DNA of 64,000 bases from Sinorhizobium arboris LMG 14919 (GCF_000427465.1 NZ_KE386497.1:500162-564161), one strand, 5' to 3'. Positions 25,446 through 37,702 are shown, numbered from the stretch's first letter. Notes: a model not told the origin generated them from the letters alone. Numbers and translations: made by a program.

Positions 25446-27074
25446 ATGCCCAAACTTTTGATCCACAATTCTGAGGCCCGGCGCGCACTTGCCCGCGGCG
25501 TTTATCAGCTGGCTGCAGCCGTCGAGCCCACACTCGGGCCGAAAGGCATGAATGCCATGATCGACCGGCCGATCGGCACACCGATGGTCACACGCGACGG
25601 CGTCAGCATTGCATCCGAGATCGAACTGCACGACCGCTTCGAAAACATGGGCGCGCAGATTGTCCGCGAGGTGTCCATGCAGACGAACGAGATCGCTGGC
25701 GACGGCACCACAACGGCAATCGTCCTTGCCAACGCTCTCGTCCAGAAAGGGATCGAGGCGAACGAGCGTGGTGCAAAGTCCGTCGATCTCTGCAAGGGGA
25801 TCGATCTTGCGGTCTCCAGTGTCATCGAGGCGCTGAAGGCGTCAGCCAAGCCGGCCGTGAACGGCAGTCTTGCCGCCGTTGCCAATATCGCCGCGACGGA
25901 CCCGAAGCTCGGCGCGCTTGTCGCCGAAGCCTATGAAAGGGTGGGTGTCGAGGGTGTCATTACCACCGATTTCAGCGTGACGACCGACACGACCCTCAAT
26001 GTCGTCGAGGGTATGTCCTTCGACCGCGGCTATCTCTCCCATCACATGGTCACGGACCAGGAGAAGATGGAGGTCGTGCTTGAACGGCCGTTCATCCTGA
26101 TGACGGATCTGAAGATCCGCGAACCACAAGCGCTCGACACGGTTCGCGCGCTCGCAGAGAAGGCTGGCCGGCCGCTTCTTATCATTGCCGAGGAAGTGTC
26201 GCCGGAAGTGGTCGTTACCCTGCTTGGACGGGAGGGCCCGGGAAAATACCTCGTTGTGCACCCCCCGGAATACGGCCATTGGCGCAAGGCAATGCTGGAG
26301 GACCTTGCAATCCTTTGCGGGGGTCGGGTCATTGCCCGTGACCTCGGCGGAAGGTTGGAGGACGTCACCGACGACGATCTCGGAACCGCCGAGCGCGTAC
26401 GCACCAGCGCCACGCAAACATCGGTGATCGGCGGCGGCGGCGACGCGTCGAAGATCGCCGCACGGCGCGCGCAGGTGCAGCGGCAATATGAAGTGGCTCC
26501 GCCCAACATAGAGCAGGACAAATTGCGTGAGCGGCTGGCCAAACTGTCCGGCGGCACGGCGGTTCTCTATGCGGGCGGTGTCACGCCCGTCGAGCAGAAG
26601 CGGACGATACAACTTATCGAGGATTCGCTGCACGCGGTCAGGGCGGCTGTCGAGGATGGCGTCGTCGCAGGCGGCGGCACGGCACTCGCGCAGGTCGCGC
26701 CGGTTCTGGATGCCGTCTTTGCAAAGGCGTCAGGTGATGTCGCCGAGGGCGTCCGGCTGGTGAAATCAGTGCTGTCGCGACCGCTCTGGCGGATTGTCGA
26801 AAATGCCGGCGGCGACCCTGAAGCCGTCGTGGCCAGGGTCTCCGGCGTCAACGGCGGCTTCGGCTACAATGCTGCGCTCGGAGAATATCAGAACATGTAC
26901 GAGGCCGGCATCATCGATCCGGTGCGGGTTACCTGCACGGCGCTGAAGAATGCAGCCTCGGTAGCCAAGCTCATTCTGACGACGGAAACGCTGGTCGGCG
27001 ACCTTGCGGAGGATGAGGACCCGACAGCCGGACCGGCCCTCGGCGGCGGAGCGGAGAAACTCGGCCGTCCGTAG
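25446..27074 (+). CDS. GroEL-like chaperonin of the monooxygenase cluster
   Basis: This is a 542-residue chaperonin 60 family protein, probably dedicated to folding MimA, as shown for MimG-type chaperonins in mycobacteria. Family motifs include PTLGPKGMNAMID near residue 30, GDGTTTAIVLANALVQKG near 85, and VEDGVVAGGGTALAQV near 400. It lacks the GGM repeat tail of housekeeping GroEL and ends TAGPALGGGAEKLGRP. No groES gene is beside it. It starts after GGAGGAAC in the mim operon. Confidence 0.93.
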   Translation: MPKLLIHNSEARRALARGVYQLAAAVEPTLGPKGMNAMIDRPIGTPMVTRDGVSIASEIELHDRFENMGAQIVREVSMQTNEIAGDGTTTAIVLANALVQKGIEANERGAKSVDLCKGIDLAVSSVIEALKASAKPAVNGSLAAVANIAATDPKLGALVAEAYERVGVEGVITTDFSVTTDTTLNVVEGMSFDRGYLSHHMVTDQEKMEVVLERPFILMTDLKIREPQALDTVRALAEKAGRPLLIIAEEVSPEVVVTLLGREGPGKYLVVHPPEYGHWRKAMLEDLAILCGGRVIARDLGGRLEDVTDDDLGTAERVRTSATQTSVIGGGGDASKIAARRAQVQRQYEVAPPNIEQDKLRERLAKLSGGTAVLYAGGVTPVEQKRTIQLIEDSLHAVRAAVEDGVVAGGGTALAQVAPVLDAVFAKASGDVAEGVRLVKSVLSRPLWRIVENAGGDPEAVVARVSGVNGGFGYNAALGEYQNMYEAGIIDPVRVTCTALKNAASVAKLILTTETLVGDLAEDEDPTAGPALGGGAEKLGRP

Positions 27075-27114
27075 GCGCAATGGGCGCGTCCCGCTCAGGG
27101 GCGGCCCGGGATAA

Positions 27115-29370
<2,256 letters not shown>

Positions 29371-29441
29371 GGAGGGTTTCCCGCCTTATCACGCTTGCGC
29401 TTCCCGGCCACATGAGGTCTCGCGATTACGAATCGCAGCCT

Positions 29442-29471
29442 ACGGGTCCGGACTCCTCCGGACCCGTTGTT
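29442..29471 (+). terminator. Rho-independent terminator after katG
   Basis: ACGGGTCCGGA (29442-29452) pairs with TCCGGACCCGT (29457-29467), an 11-bp perfect stem with a CTCC loop, followed by TGTTT. It lies 72 bp after the katG stop and ends the plus-strand mim cluster before the convergent regulator gene. Confidence 0.82.
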
Positions 29472-29514
29472 TCGACGACGACGCTCTGATCACGCGTGGG
29501 TCTCTTCACTGAAG

Positions 29515-31530
29515 TTAAGTGAAGCTGCGACGGATGCCGTACTGCTCGAGCTTACGGTAGAGGGTCGGCCGCGAAATTCCTAGCCTCTGGGCAACCCGGC
29601 TCAGATTGCCATGCTCGGCCTCGAGAGCGTCTCGGAGGAACTTCTCATCCGCATTCGCGATACGACAGTGCATTTCACTTCCGGATTCGCCCTCTGGCGA
29701 GGCGGTCCAGGCCGCAGCACGCTCCGTGATCTCCCTCGGCAGATCGGCCAAGCTGACTTGTTGGCCTCCCGCCAGGACATGAAGCCTTTCCACCAGGTTT
29801 TTCAACTCGCGCACGTTTCCTGGCCAAGAGTAGTCGAGAAGCCTGTCGAACGCCTCGGCAGCGAAATCAAGCGGCGGGGCGCCGGTCCGCTCGGCAATGT
29901 TGCGGTTGAAATGATCGAGCAGGAGGGCGATGTCGCCATCCCGTTCGCGCAACGGCGGCACGTTGATAACAACGGTGCTTATCCGGTAGTACAGATCACG
30001 CCGGAACCGCCCCGCTGCCACCTCTTGCTTCAGGTCGCGGTTCGTCGAGGCGATCAGATGTACATCGACCGGCCGGCCACGGTTGTCTCCGAGGCGATAG
30101 ACGACACGCTCTTCCAGAACGCGCAGCAGGAAAGGTTGAATATCCAGCGGCATCTCGCCGATCTCGTCGAGACAGAGAACCCCTCCGTTGGCCAATTCGA
30201 ACGCCCCCGCCTTTCCCTCACGGCTTGCCCCCGTAAATGCACCGGCGACGTGGCCGAAAAGCTCGCTGCCGAACAACTCCCGCGTGATTGCCCCGCAGTT
30301 GAGGGCGATAAATGGCGAACTATCCGAGCGCCGGCTGACGAGATGAACCAGCCGGGCGAAAAGCTCTTTGCCGACGCCCGTTTCACCCTCGATCAGCAGT
30401 GAGGTGACTTCGCTCGATTGGGCGACCCTGCAAGCCACATCGATAGCGGCATGCATCGCTTCGCTTTGACCGACGATCAGCTTGGCCACTTCGGGCGTCG
30501 GGCATCGTGGGCGCCGGGGGGAAGGAATGGCTACTTGGCGGGCTTCGGCCGGAAACACGAGGGCCGCGCCCTGAAAATCACCGTCCACGGTGAGGGGGCT
30601 CACGTGGCAAGAGCGCAGCCGGTCGGGAAGCGCAGCAGCGAGTTCGGCAATTGTGCGAGGCCCCGCCGCAGGCAGCAACCGCCGGCCGCGCCCTGTCGAA
30701 AGCGGCTCGGGAAATTCCGCCAGCCTGTTGGCGGGAACGTTGTTGCAATAGACGGCCCGTCCAAGATGGTCGATGATTATCAGACCGTCGGTGCGTCTGT
30801 AGCAAGGTGCTTCGGCGATGAAGGCTTCAAGCAGGCGGGTGCGTTGGGTGTTCTGGTGGTCGGCCAGGGCCTTCTCGATCTCCCGCGCAGCGGCCGCGAC
30901 CAGCACGGTGTTGTGCGGCCGGAAGATGTCCGGGTGCCCGGACAGGTCAACCACGCCGATGATCCGTCCGTCGAACGGGTCGCGGATCGGTGCGCCGGCG
31001 CAGGTCCACGACTTTATGCCGGCGCAGAAATGTTCCGCAGCATGCACGAAGACGGGTTCTCCGGCCCAAAGCGCGGTGCCGATTCCGTTGGTGCCGACAA
31101 CGTCCTCGGTCCACTTGCCGCCAATGGCGAGATGGATATCCATTCCATCGTGAATTGTGCGCTTGTCACCGATCGCGTCAATCAACACACCATTTTCGTC
31201 GGCCAACACGAGCATTGCTCCGGTGCCGTCGAGAAGGTTTCCGACGACCGCAAAGGAGCGGCGCGCCGCAGTCAACAACTCGCTGCTATTGCGGGTCAGG
31301 CATTCGAGGTCATCCTTGCTGTTGCTGAGGGGGGCTTCGTGTTGCTGAGCGTCGATGCCGCCAGAAATGCAACGCCCCCAGGAATCATGGATGATCCCGC
31401 GTACCGGACGCTCGCGACGGGCCTTTCCGGCTTCTCCGGACAATAGGTTTTCCCAGGCGGACATCGTCGCATATTCGTCGTAATCACCCGCCAGCATTAG
31501 CGGTGCTCTGACCTTTCCTTCTGACGACAT
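29515..31530 (-). CDS. Second AcoR-type sigma54-dependent activator
   Basis: This is a 671-residue enhancer-binding protein. A GAF-like sensor spans ~100-230 ([19 protein letters not shown] ... [11 protein letters not shown] ... CAGAPIRDP). The AAA+ domain has Walker A GETGVGKE, an intact GAFTGA sigma54-contact loop and Walker [14 protein letters not shown] Fis-type helix-turn-helix forms the C-terminus ([20 protein letters not shown]). It converges on katG and may control the mim promoter, the acetoacetate decarboxylase promoter at 33210, or both. The inducer could be acetone, acetol or an alcohol, as for relatives such as AcoR and AcxR, but it cannot be read from sequence. Confidence 0.9.
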   Translation of the reverse strand: MSSEGKVRAPLMLAGDYDEYATMSAWENLLSGEAGKARRERPVRGIIHDSWGRCISGGIDAQQHEAPLSNSKDDLECLTRNSSELLTAARRSFAVVGNLLDGTGAMLVLADENGVLIDAIGDKRTIHDGMDIHLAIGGKWTEDVVGTNGIGTALWAGEPVFVHAAEHFCAGIKSWTCAGAPIRDPFDGRIIGVVDLSGHPDIFRPHNTVLVAAAAREIEKALADHQNTQRTRLLEAFIAEAPCYRRTDGLIIIDHLGRAVYCNNVPANRLAEFPEPLSTGRGRRLLPAAGPRTIAELAAALPDRLRSCHVSPLTVDGDFQGAALVFPAEARQVAIPSPRRPRCPTPEVAKLIVGQSEAMHAAIDVACRVAQSSEVTSLLIEGETGVGKELFARLVHLVSRRSDSSPFIALNCGAITRELFGSELFGHVAGAFTGASREGKAGAFELANGGVLCLDEIGEMPLDIQPFLLRVLEERVVYRLGDNRGRPVDVHLIASTNRDLKQEVAAGRFRRDLYYRISTVVINVPPLRERDGDIALLLDHFNRNIAERTGAPPLDFAAEAFDRLLDYSWPGNVRELKNLVERLHVLAGGQQVSLADLPREITERAAAWTASPEGESGSEMHCRIANADEKFLRDALEAEHGNLSRVAQRLGISRPTLYRKLEQYGIRRSFT

Positions 31531-31637
31531 CCTGGTGCGCTTGGTCCTTTCTTCTGGGTCGGCTTATGTCTCTGCTTGAGATACTATATTTCGTGCGATG
31601 ATGACGAATAAAGGGGCCGGGCTGAGCTGCGCCATAG

Positions 31638-32120
31638 CTACGTGGTGATCCCAAGAGCCGAGCTGATTTCTTCTGCGAGTTTCTCTTCGGTGTATTTCGA
31701 CTCAAGGGTCCTGCCGTCGAAATCCGAAAGCGCGTCAGTGAAGGTCTCGTCCAACGGGGAGATGAAGCCGTTCTCCTTCGTGGCGAGCACAAAGACCTCC
31801 ACACCATTTTTCCGTCGGATTTCACCGAGATAGTGGATTTGGCGCCCGGTGTTCCTGTCCACCACAACCACCCGGCCATTCAAGCTGATCCGGATGTAGG
31901 GCAACGCCTCCGCGGAGGACGCTGATCCGGAACCTACGTGATGGATAATGAGGCCTTCAGCCTTTTGTGTTGGCGGATTTGCCGTCTTGTTGGCTGAATA
32001 GGCGCCGCCGCTGATGTGATCGGCAATGCGCGTTATGACGGACCGGTTGCGCTCGATCAATTGCTTGATCTCAGCGTCCTCGCGTCGCGGGCCGTCGCGC
32101 CTCGAAATGATTTCGACCAT
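31638..32120 (-). CDS. Hypothetical protein
   Basis: This is a 160-residue product from an ATG at 32120 with a strong GGGAGGAGG site. It is soluble, with an N-terminal charged helix (EDAEIKQLIERNRSVITRIA) and a beta-rich C-terminal half (LPYIRISLNGRVVVVDRNTG ... GVEVFVLATKENGFISPLDE). It lies upstream of and on the same strand as the second activator (107-bp gap). No family was recognised. Confidence 0.65.
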   Translation of the reverse strand: MVEIISRRDGPRREDAEIKQLIERNRSVITRIADHISGGAYSANKTANPPTQKAEGLIIHHVGSGSASSAEALPYIRISLNGRVVVVDRNTGRQIHYLGEIRRKNGVEVFVLATKENGFISPLDETFTDALSDFDGRTLESKYTEEKLAEEISSALGITT

Positions 32121-32458
32121 CGAACCTCCTCCCAAGGATCTCGTTGGTCGGAGCGTCTGCCGAACACTCCTCAAGTCTGGCAGCTTAGCAAATTGCACGG
32201 TTTATTGGTAGTAATGGGCTGCTACGCTCGGATGTTGGTGGATGATGGCTTGCCGACGGTTTCTGTGGGTTGCGGTCGGCGGGTGATTGCGCTCGCGAAT
32301 GTTCGGCCTGACCATTGGGGGGAACGGAGATCGAGGATGCACGGGATCCACTTTGACGGCTTGGGTGAAGCCGAGCTGATCACGCGGCTGCAGCTTCTGC
32401 ACCAGCAAAGACAAGCTGTGCCTCGTCGAGCTGCTGCGCACTGCGCTGGCCCGCCCTG
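32121..32458. other. Gene-poor stretch
   Basis: No convincing gene is seen here. Short frames on both strands have low-quality composition and lack ribosome sites. The stretch joins the phospholipase D-like pseudogene at 32459 and is probably decayed sequence of the same origin. Confidence 0.4.
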
Positions 32459-33004
32459 CTAACCCCAAGTGGGTTGCAGGTCATTCTCCTCAGCCACGGC
32501 ACCATGCTGGAAAACCTCTTCAACAAGCATGCAGGCAGTGGATTCTGGTGGCATCAGCGTCTGGAGGGCGTGCCTCAGTTCAGGGTCAAGCCGCAGACCG
32601 GCGCGGTCAACAAGGTCAAGGATCAGACCATGGCCATGTTGTAGGCCGGCCCGCTTCGGCGTTCCTTGCCAAGCCCCCGGCGGTAATATTGGCGGAACCG
32701 ACGAACAGCCTGCCCGAGCGCCGGCCGATCTGAAGCTCAACCTTTGGGTGAAACAACCCCTTCGCGACCGGAGGCGAAAACAGCTCGTAGTCACGGCCCA
32801 ACTGCATCGGAAGTTCAGAGCCGTCGGACAGTAGAGCGACCCCATCCGTTCATCCGAGACGAGAAGGAGATTGCTGGCCCCGCTCGCCATCAGGTGGGGA
32901 AGCATGAGCTCTTCGAAGGCGCCAAACTCGATCGCGAAGGTCGTGGAGATCACAGTATGGAATGGGCGGGATCCTCGCCGCCCTATGCGCTCTAGGTATT
33001 TCAC
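32459..33004 (-). pseudogene. Decayed phospholipase D-like domain gene
   Basis: The remnant begins well (MKYLERIGRRGSRPFHTV ... FEELMLPHLMASGASNLLLV) at 33004, then the reading shifts near 32835. In the second frame it continues with LPMQLGRDYELFSPPVAKG and the PLD-type motif FHPKVELQIGRRSG then FVGSANITAGGL at about 32650-32810. It shifts again and loses the rest of the protein. The HxK and GSAN signature identifies a PLD/HKD-family domain of the sort found in restriction or helicase-associated proteins. The gene is broken by at least two frame changes and a 3' truncation. Confidence 0.75.
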
Positions 33005-33010
33005 GCGTTA

Positions 33011-33046
33011 GCTCCGAGGATGGCACGAGCTCCGAGGATGGCACGA
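33011..33046. repeat. 18-bp perfect tandem duplication
   Basis: GCTCCGAGGATGGCACGA occurs twice head to tail (33011-33028 and 33029-33046) just outside the PLD-like pseudogene. It is a simple local duplication in decaying sequence with no evident function. Confidence 0.8.
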
Positions 33047-33209
33047 CCCCGTGCAGCCGGTCCCTGATCGAAGATAACGGGGGCTCGCGACGGGTTTGTT
33101 GACCCGGGAATGACGGGATTCTTACAAAAAGGTCAAATCAGATGGGTCCACAGGCCAGCGGCCGTTGCGGAAATTCTAAAAAAATAATCCAGGCAATATA
33201 TTTACCATT

Positions 33210-33225
33210 TGGCATGCCTCTTGCT
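33210..33225 (+). promoter_or_regulatory. Sigma54 promoter of the acetoacetate decarboxylase gene
   Basis: TGGCATGCCTCTTGCT fits the -24/-12 consensus, with T for C in the -24 block. Transcription would begin near 33237, about 30-55 nt before the decarboxylase start. No copy of either upstream repeat type seen at adh or mimA was found here. Confidence 0.78.
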
Positions 33226-33266
33226 TGGCGCATGCAGATCTTAGCAGTGTGCATCCTCATTAAAGG

Positions 33267-34043
33267 ATGCAGAGCCGCGAGGTAGTAGCCTTGAAGTCCA
33301 GAGATGTGCGTGCCCAAGCCTATTCGATGCCGCTGACAAGCCCCGCCTGCCCAAGGGGACCACATCGCTTCGTCGATCGCGAGTACCTTATCATTACCTA
33401 CCGGACGGACCCCGACCGGTTGCGCGGCGTGGTCCCTCAGCCTCTCGAATTCCATGATCCCTTAGTACAGTTTGAGTTTATTCGAATGCCCGACTCTGCG
33501 GGTTTCGGGAGCTACATTGAATCTGGCCAGGTCATTCCCGTTCGGTTTAACGACGTGACAGGCGGCTATTCGCACGCAATGTATTTGGACGACGGACCGC
33601 CAATTCTTGGTGGCCGTGAGTTGTGGGGGTTCCCGAAGAAATACGCGCATCCTGCCGTCGAGGTCTATAGGGACACACTGGTGGGCACCCTCGACTACGG
33701 CCCGGTCCGGATCGCAACAGGCACCATGGGCTTTAAACATTGGGCACTCGACCACACCGAGGTGCTGGCCTCGCTGTGCAAGCCGACGTTCCTGCTGAAG
33801 ATTATCCCGCATGTCGATGGCAGTCTGCGCGTGTGCGAACTCGTAAGCCTTAAGATGGAGGACGTGATATTGAAGGGCGCATGGGGCGGTCCCGCAAGCC
33901 TGGACTTACGGCCACACGCGCTCGCGCCCGTTGCCGATCTACCGGTTCTGGAGGTCGTTTCAGCTGCCCATTTCATTGCGGATCTGACGCTCGACCTCGG
34001 CACAGTTGTTCACGACTACCTGGCGGAACCGCACACCGCGTGA
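33267..34043 (+). CDS. adc: Acetoacetate decarboxylase
   Basis: This enzyme converts acetoacetate to acetone and CO2 through a Schiff base. It is 258 residues from the ATG at 33267, but a TTG at 33291 with GAGG at good spacing would give 250 residues, nearer the 244 of the Clostridium enzyme; the start is uncertain. The catalytic lysine pair is K124-K125 ([12 protein letters not shown]). Other family motifs are [35 protein letters not shown] and [16 protein letters not shown]. It has its own sigma54 promoter and is followed after 42 bp by a patatin gene, a pairing seen with polyhydroxybutyrate and ketone-body metabolism. It could feed acetone into the monooxygenase. Confidence 0.93.
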   Translation: MQSREVVALKSRDVRAQAYSMPLTSPACPRGPHRFVDREYLIITYRTDPDRLRGVVPQPLEFHDPLVQFEFIRMPDSAGFGSYIESGQVIPVRFNDVTGGYSHAMYLDDGPPILGGRELWGFPKKYAHPAVEVYRDTLVGTLDYGPVRIATGTMGFKHWALDHTEVLASLCKPTFLLKIIPHVDGSLRVCELVSLKMEDVILKGAWGGPASLDLRPHALAPVADLPVLEVVSAAHFIADLTLDLGTVVHDYLAEPHTA

Positions 34044-34085
34044 ACCGCGATCAAAGTGTCGACACGCGAGAGCCGAGGCAATCCC

Positions 34086-35171
34086 ATGTCCGACCAAGTG
34101 AAACTGAAAAAAAGCGTAGATCTGGCGCTTCAGGGTGGCGGGTCCCACGGTGCTTTGACCTGGGGAGTGCTGGATCGGCTGTTGGAAGATAATCGCATCC
34201 GCATCTGCAGTATCAGCGGGACGAGCGCCGGCGCAATGAATGCGGTCGTGCTTGCGGACGGCCTGGAGAAAGGCGGGGCGGAAGGTGGACGCGAGGCGTT
34301 GGCAGGATTCTGGAAGGCAGTCAGCGACGCTGCGCGTTGGTCGCCGCTGCAGCGCACCCTTTGGGATCGCATGTCGAACAATTACAGTCTCGACCACTCC
34401 GCGGCCTATATCTGGTTCGAACAGTTTACGCGGCTGTTCTCTCCCTATCAACTGAACCCGTTCGACATCAATCCTCTGCGCGACCTGATCGCCGGCACAA
34501 ACGATTTCGACGCCGTCAATCGGTGCTCCAGCCTGAAGGTGTTCGTCACGGCTACCAACGTGCGCACGGGCCGGGCCAAGGTGTTCACGCAACCCGATCT
34601 CTCGGTCGACACCGTCATGGCGTCCGCCTGCCTGCCGTTCATGTTCAAGGCGGTCGAGATCGACGGCGAAGCCTATTGGGATGGTGGCTATATCGGCAAT
34701 CCCGCTCTCTATCCGCTTGTCGACGATCGCGCCACCCGAGACATCGTGATCGTCCAGATCAACCCGCTTATCCGCGAGGAATTGCCGACGACCGGCCGGG
34801 CAATCATCAACCGGCTGAACGAAGTGACCTTCAATGCAGCGCTCCTGAACGAGTTGCGTTCCATCCACCTCCTGCACGAGTTGATCGAGGCGGAAGGGCT
34901 GGAGTCCGAGCGATATCGGGACAGCTACGTTCATCTGATCCATGCCCACGAGGAGGTCCAGGACCTTAGCGCCTCAAGCAAATTCGCGCCCGAATGGAGC
35001 TATCTCCTCTATCTCAAGGAGCGCGGACGGACCTGGGCCGAAAGCTTTATCGACCAGCATTTCGATGACCTTGGCGTCCGCTCGACGCTCGATCTCGGTC
35101 AGCTGTTCAGCGACAGTTTCAGGTTGCCCCAGATCGACGACGCGCCATCCAACAGCCCCGCGACGGAGTGA
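34086..35171 (+). CDS. Patatin-like phospholipase
   Basis: This 361-residue protein has the patatin serine-Asp dyad fold. The glycine-rich oxyanion motif LQGGGSHGALTWGVL is near residue 15, the nucleophile S47 lies in GTSAG, and the Asp lies in YWDGGYIGNP near 200. The ATG at 34086 follows GAGG; an upstream GTG at 34056 was not used. It has no signal peptide. It is co-directional with adc. Patatins next to adc and hydroxybutyrate genes are recurrent in proteobacteria, possibly acting on storage-granule lipids or polymer, but the substrate here is unknown. Confidence 0.9.
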   Translation: MSDQVKLKKSVDLALQGGGSHGALTWGVLDRLLEDNRIRICSISGTSAGAMNAVVLADGLEKGGAEGGREALAGFWKAVSDAARWSPLQRTLWDRMSNNYSLDHSAAYIWFEQFTRLFSPYQLNPFDINPLRDLIAGTNDFDAVNRCSSLKVFVTATNVRTGRAKVFTQPDLSVDTVMASACLPFMFKAVEIDGEAYWDGGYIGNPALYPLVDDRATRDIVIVQINPLIREELPTTGRAIINRLNEVTFNAALLNELRSIHLLHELIEAEGLESERYRDSYVHLIHAHEEVQDLSASSKFAPEWSYLLYLKERGRTWAESFIDQHFDDLGVRSTLDLGQLFSDSFRLPQIDDAPSNSPATE

Positions 35172-35304
35172 CCGATGATCGGAATCCTGATCATTTTCAC
35201 GGCCCTTGGTGCACCCCTCTCGCTATCGAGGTGTTAGCCTTCTCATCCTAGCACGGGGACCGGCCATTCTTTCCGTAGGCGCGATTTGAGAGAGGTGTTG
35301 TCTA
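35172..35304. other. Intergenic stretch before the IS remnant
   Basis: The whole gap between the patatin and dld genes is 347 bp. This left part shows no gene or clear regulatory motif; the IS5-like transposase tail occupies 35305-35411 and the remainder (35412-35518) is the upstream region of dld, in which no confident promoter was recognised. Confidence 0.4.
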
Positions 35305-35411
35305 GGGCATAGACTCATAACCACCTGATCCAGATGCGTGTCGCAGCCAGCTTGATTGCAGCGAGAAAGTTGCGTGGGTCTTTGTCGTATCCGGCACGCG
35401 TCAGTGGTGAC
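35305..35411 (-). mobile_element. 3' remnant of an IS5-family-like transposase
   Basis: On the minus strand this stretch encodes SPLTRAGYDKDPRNFLAAIK then LAATRIWIRWL and a stop at 35315-35317, the typical C-terminus of IS5-type transposases. The adjacent GGGCATAGACTCAT just beyond the stop looks like an IS end. The 5' part of the gene and the other end are missing, so only about 32 codons remain. It marks an old insertion or recombination point inside the island, between the patatin and dld genes. Confidence 0.7.
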
Positions 35412-35518
35412 ATGTTACCACCACAAAGCAGCGCCCAGGTCTTATTGTCCCGAGCGCACTAAACGGCGAAGCAAGGCTTCGAGGCCGTTGGCGACGAATT
35501 GACATCATCGGAGAAAAA

Positions 35519-37237
35519 ATGATGGCCCCTGCGGCGGCAACAAAACGACCATGCGTACCGCTCCGCCGCCAGCTTGAGGAGATCGTTGGAGCTAGATTTG
35601 TTCTGTGCTCTCCTCAGCGACAGCGGCGCTTCACACGCGGCTACCGCTTCGGCGAAGGAGAGGCGGTCGCAGTTGTCCTGCCGGGGACGCTTGTGCAGTT
35701 CTGGAGAGTGCTCGAGACCTGCGTGAATGGCGGGAACGCCGTTATCGCTCAGGCGGCGAATACAGGGCTGACCGGAGGCTCAACGCCTCACGGTGTTGGG
35801 TATGACCGCGACGTGGTCGTCATCAACACAATGCGGATCAAGTCCCTTCATCTCCTGGCAGAGGGTCGGCAGGTTGTCGCGTTTCCTGGAACGACCTTGG
35901 ACGAACTCGAAAAGGCGCTGAAGCCGCTCGGACGCGAGCCGCATTCCGTTATTGGATCATCCTGCCTTGGCGCCTCCGTGATCGGCGGGATCTGCAATAA
36001 CTCCGGCGGATCCCTCATCCAAAGAGGCCCGGCCTACACCGAACTCGCGCTGTACGCCCGAGTTGATGCGGACGGAAGGCTAAGTCTGGTCAATCACCTT
36101 GGTATTGACCTCGGAGATAACCCGGAGGAAATGCTTTCCCGCCTGGACCGAAAGGGGTACCGGCCCGACCAAGTCATGTGGGATGGCAGCAAGGCTGCAT
36201 CAGATCGCGAATACGCCGATCACGTCCGCAACATTGATGCTCCCACGCCCGCTCGGTTCAATGCGGATCCAAGGCGGCTGTTCGAAGTCTCCGGGTCAGC
36301 GGGCAAGGTCATCGTCTTCGCGGTGCGGCTCGACACATTCGAAGCGGTCAGGGATGCACGGGTCTTCTACATCGGCACGAATGATCCCGACGAACTCACG
36401 CGTATCAGGCGCGCCATGCTTTCGTCCTTTTCCATGCTACCTGTAGCGGCGGAGTACATTCATCGTGATGCCTTCGACATCGCGGAGTGCTATGGCAAGG
36501 ATACCTTTCTTCTCATCAAGACGTTGGGGCCTGGACACCTGCCGAAGCTCTTTGCCGCGAAGAGCCGGTTCGACGCGCTTGCGGAACGGCTTTCATTCCT
36601 GCCGGCGAACTTGAGTGATCGGGTCATGCAGGCTTTCAGCCGTCCTTTTCCGTCTCACCTTCCTCCACGGCTCAAGCAATTCCGCAACCGGTTCCAGCAT
36701 CATCTGATGATCAAGACAGCAGGCTCAGCGGTGAACGAAACGAGCAGCCTTCTTGCGTCCCTTTTCCGTTCCGAAGCCAGCGATTTCTTCGAATGCACCC
36801 CGCAGGAGGGATTGGCCGCGTTCCTCCACCGTTTCGCGGTTGCCGGGGCAGCCGTGCGCTACCGCGCTATCCACGGAGCGACGACCGGGGGCATCGTCGC
36901 TCTCGACGTCGCGTTGCCAAGGAATGAGACCGATTGGATCGAAAGGCTTCCTGACGAGGTCGAGCAACTGATCCTGAAAAAGCTCTACTATGGACACTTC
37001 TTCTGCCACGTCTTCCATCAGGATTATATCGTCAAGAAGGAAGTCGACTGGCTGGAAACTGAACACAAGATCCTCGAACTGCTGGACCGGCGAAATGCGC
37101 GCTACCCGGCCGAGCACAACGTCGGGCATCTCTACAAAGCCGAGGATGCCGTGGTGGCCCACTATCGCGAACTCGACCCGTGCAACTGCTTCAACCCGGG
37201 TATTGGCCGGACCTCGAAACGGTTGCGCTGGTGCTGA
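35519..37237 (+). CDS. dld: Quinone-dependent D-lactate dehydrogenase
   Basis: This is an FAD-linked membrane-associated enzyme that oxidises D-lactate to pyruvate and passes electrons to the quinone pool. It has 572 residues, matching the 571-residue E. coli Dld. The FAD-binding PCMH-type domain covers ~40-250, with ANTGLTGGSTPHGVGYDRDV and SVIGSSCLGASVIGGICNNS. The Dld membrane-binding and C-terminal domains follow, with FFCHVFHQDYIVKKEVDWLE near the end and LDPCNCFNPGIG. In this context it is the last step of a possible acetol-methylglyoxal-D-lactate route. Confidence 0.94.
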   Translation: MMAPAAATKRPCVPLRRQLEEIVGARFVLCSPQRQRRFTRGYRFGEGEAVAVVLPGTLVQFWRVLETCVNGGNAVIAQAANTGLTGGSTPHGVGYDRDVVVINTMRIKSLHLLAEGRQVVAFPGTTLDELEKALKPLGREPHSVIGSSCLGASVIGGICNNSGGSLIQRGPAYTELALYARVDADGRLSLVNHLGIDLGDNPEEMLSRLDRKGYRPDQVMWDGSKAASDREYADHVRNIDAPTPARFNADPRRLFEVSGSAGKVIVFAVRLDTFEAVRDARVFYIGTNDPDELTRIRRAMLSSFSMLPVAAEYIHRDAFDIAECYGKDTFLLIKTLGPGHLPKLFAAKSRFDALAERLSFLPANLSDRVMQAFSRPFPSHLPPRLKQFRNRFQHHLMIKTAGSAVNETSSLLASLFRSEASDFFECTPQEGLAAFLHRFAVAGAAVRYRAIHGATTGGIVALDVALPRNETDWIERLPDEVEQLILKKLYYGHFFCHVFHQDYIVKKEVDWLETEHKILELLDRRNARYPAEHNVGHLYKAEDAVVAHYRELDPCNCFNPGIGRTSKRLRWC

Positions 37238-37284
37238 ACGGACGAAGCCATAGCAGGCAGGCTTTGCGGCAGGAACAGGGAAGC

Positions 37285-37584
37285 CTATTCGGCGGCGACC
37301 CGAAATGTCTGTGACTGCGCCTTGTCACCATTCATCAGGTAGATCAGACAGCTCGTGCGAAGCAGCGAACTGAAATTCGATATCGAACCGTTGATCTCCA
37401 ACGCTTCGTCATAGAGGGTCGACAGAAACCGGGCAGTCGAAAAGCCTTGTTTTTCGGCAATTTCGTCGATTAGCACCCAGAAGGCGGCTTCGAGCTGAAT
37501 GCTCGTCGAATGGCCGCCAATGCGAACGGAACGGTTAATCGGGCGGTATCGCTCAGGGTTCTGACCCGCATAGATCTCGCACAT
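37285..37584 (-). CDS. Ribbon-helix-helix domain protein (RHH_4-like), copy 2
   Basis: This is a 99-residue protein from the ATG at 37584 behind a purine-rich site; a longer in-frame start at 37644 is less likely. The RHH_4-type core RIGGHSTSIQLEAAFWVLID, then FSTARFLSTLYDEAL and NFSSLLRTSCLIYL parallels the protein at 15728-15988. It lies between dld and the glyoxalase-like gene on the opposite strand, convergent with dld. It is probably a DNA-binding regulator with unknown target. Confidence 0.78.
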   Translation of the reverse strand: MCEIYAGQNPERYRPINRSVRIGGHSTSIQLEAAFWVLIDEIAEKQGFSTARFLSTLYDEALEINGSISNFSSLLRTSCLIYLMNGDKAQSQTFRVAAE

Positions 37585-37679
37585 GCTTCCCCCCTCTATT
37601 CCTGTGATTTCCAGTATGCCTCCCCGGCGTTTGATGTCAAACATCGGCCGTGGGCGAACTCACCCGCTCTCGCCCTGAC

Positions 37680-37702
37680 ACCGCATTTTGGCGGTCTTTT
37701 TT
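37680..37702 (+). terminator. Possible small rho-independent terminator
   Basis: ACCGC (37680-37684) pairs with GCGGT (37691-37695) across a 6-nt loop and is followed by C and six Ts. It is oriented for plus-strand transcription coming through dld. The stem is only 5 bp, so this is a weak call. Confidence 0.4.

Noticed and set aside
35480..35510. A sigma54-like sequence upstream of dld
   Set aside because: TGGCGACGAATTGAC has the wrong spacing and lacks the TTGC element.
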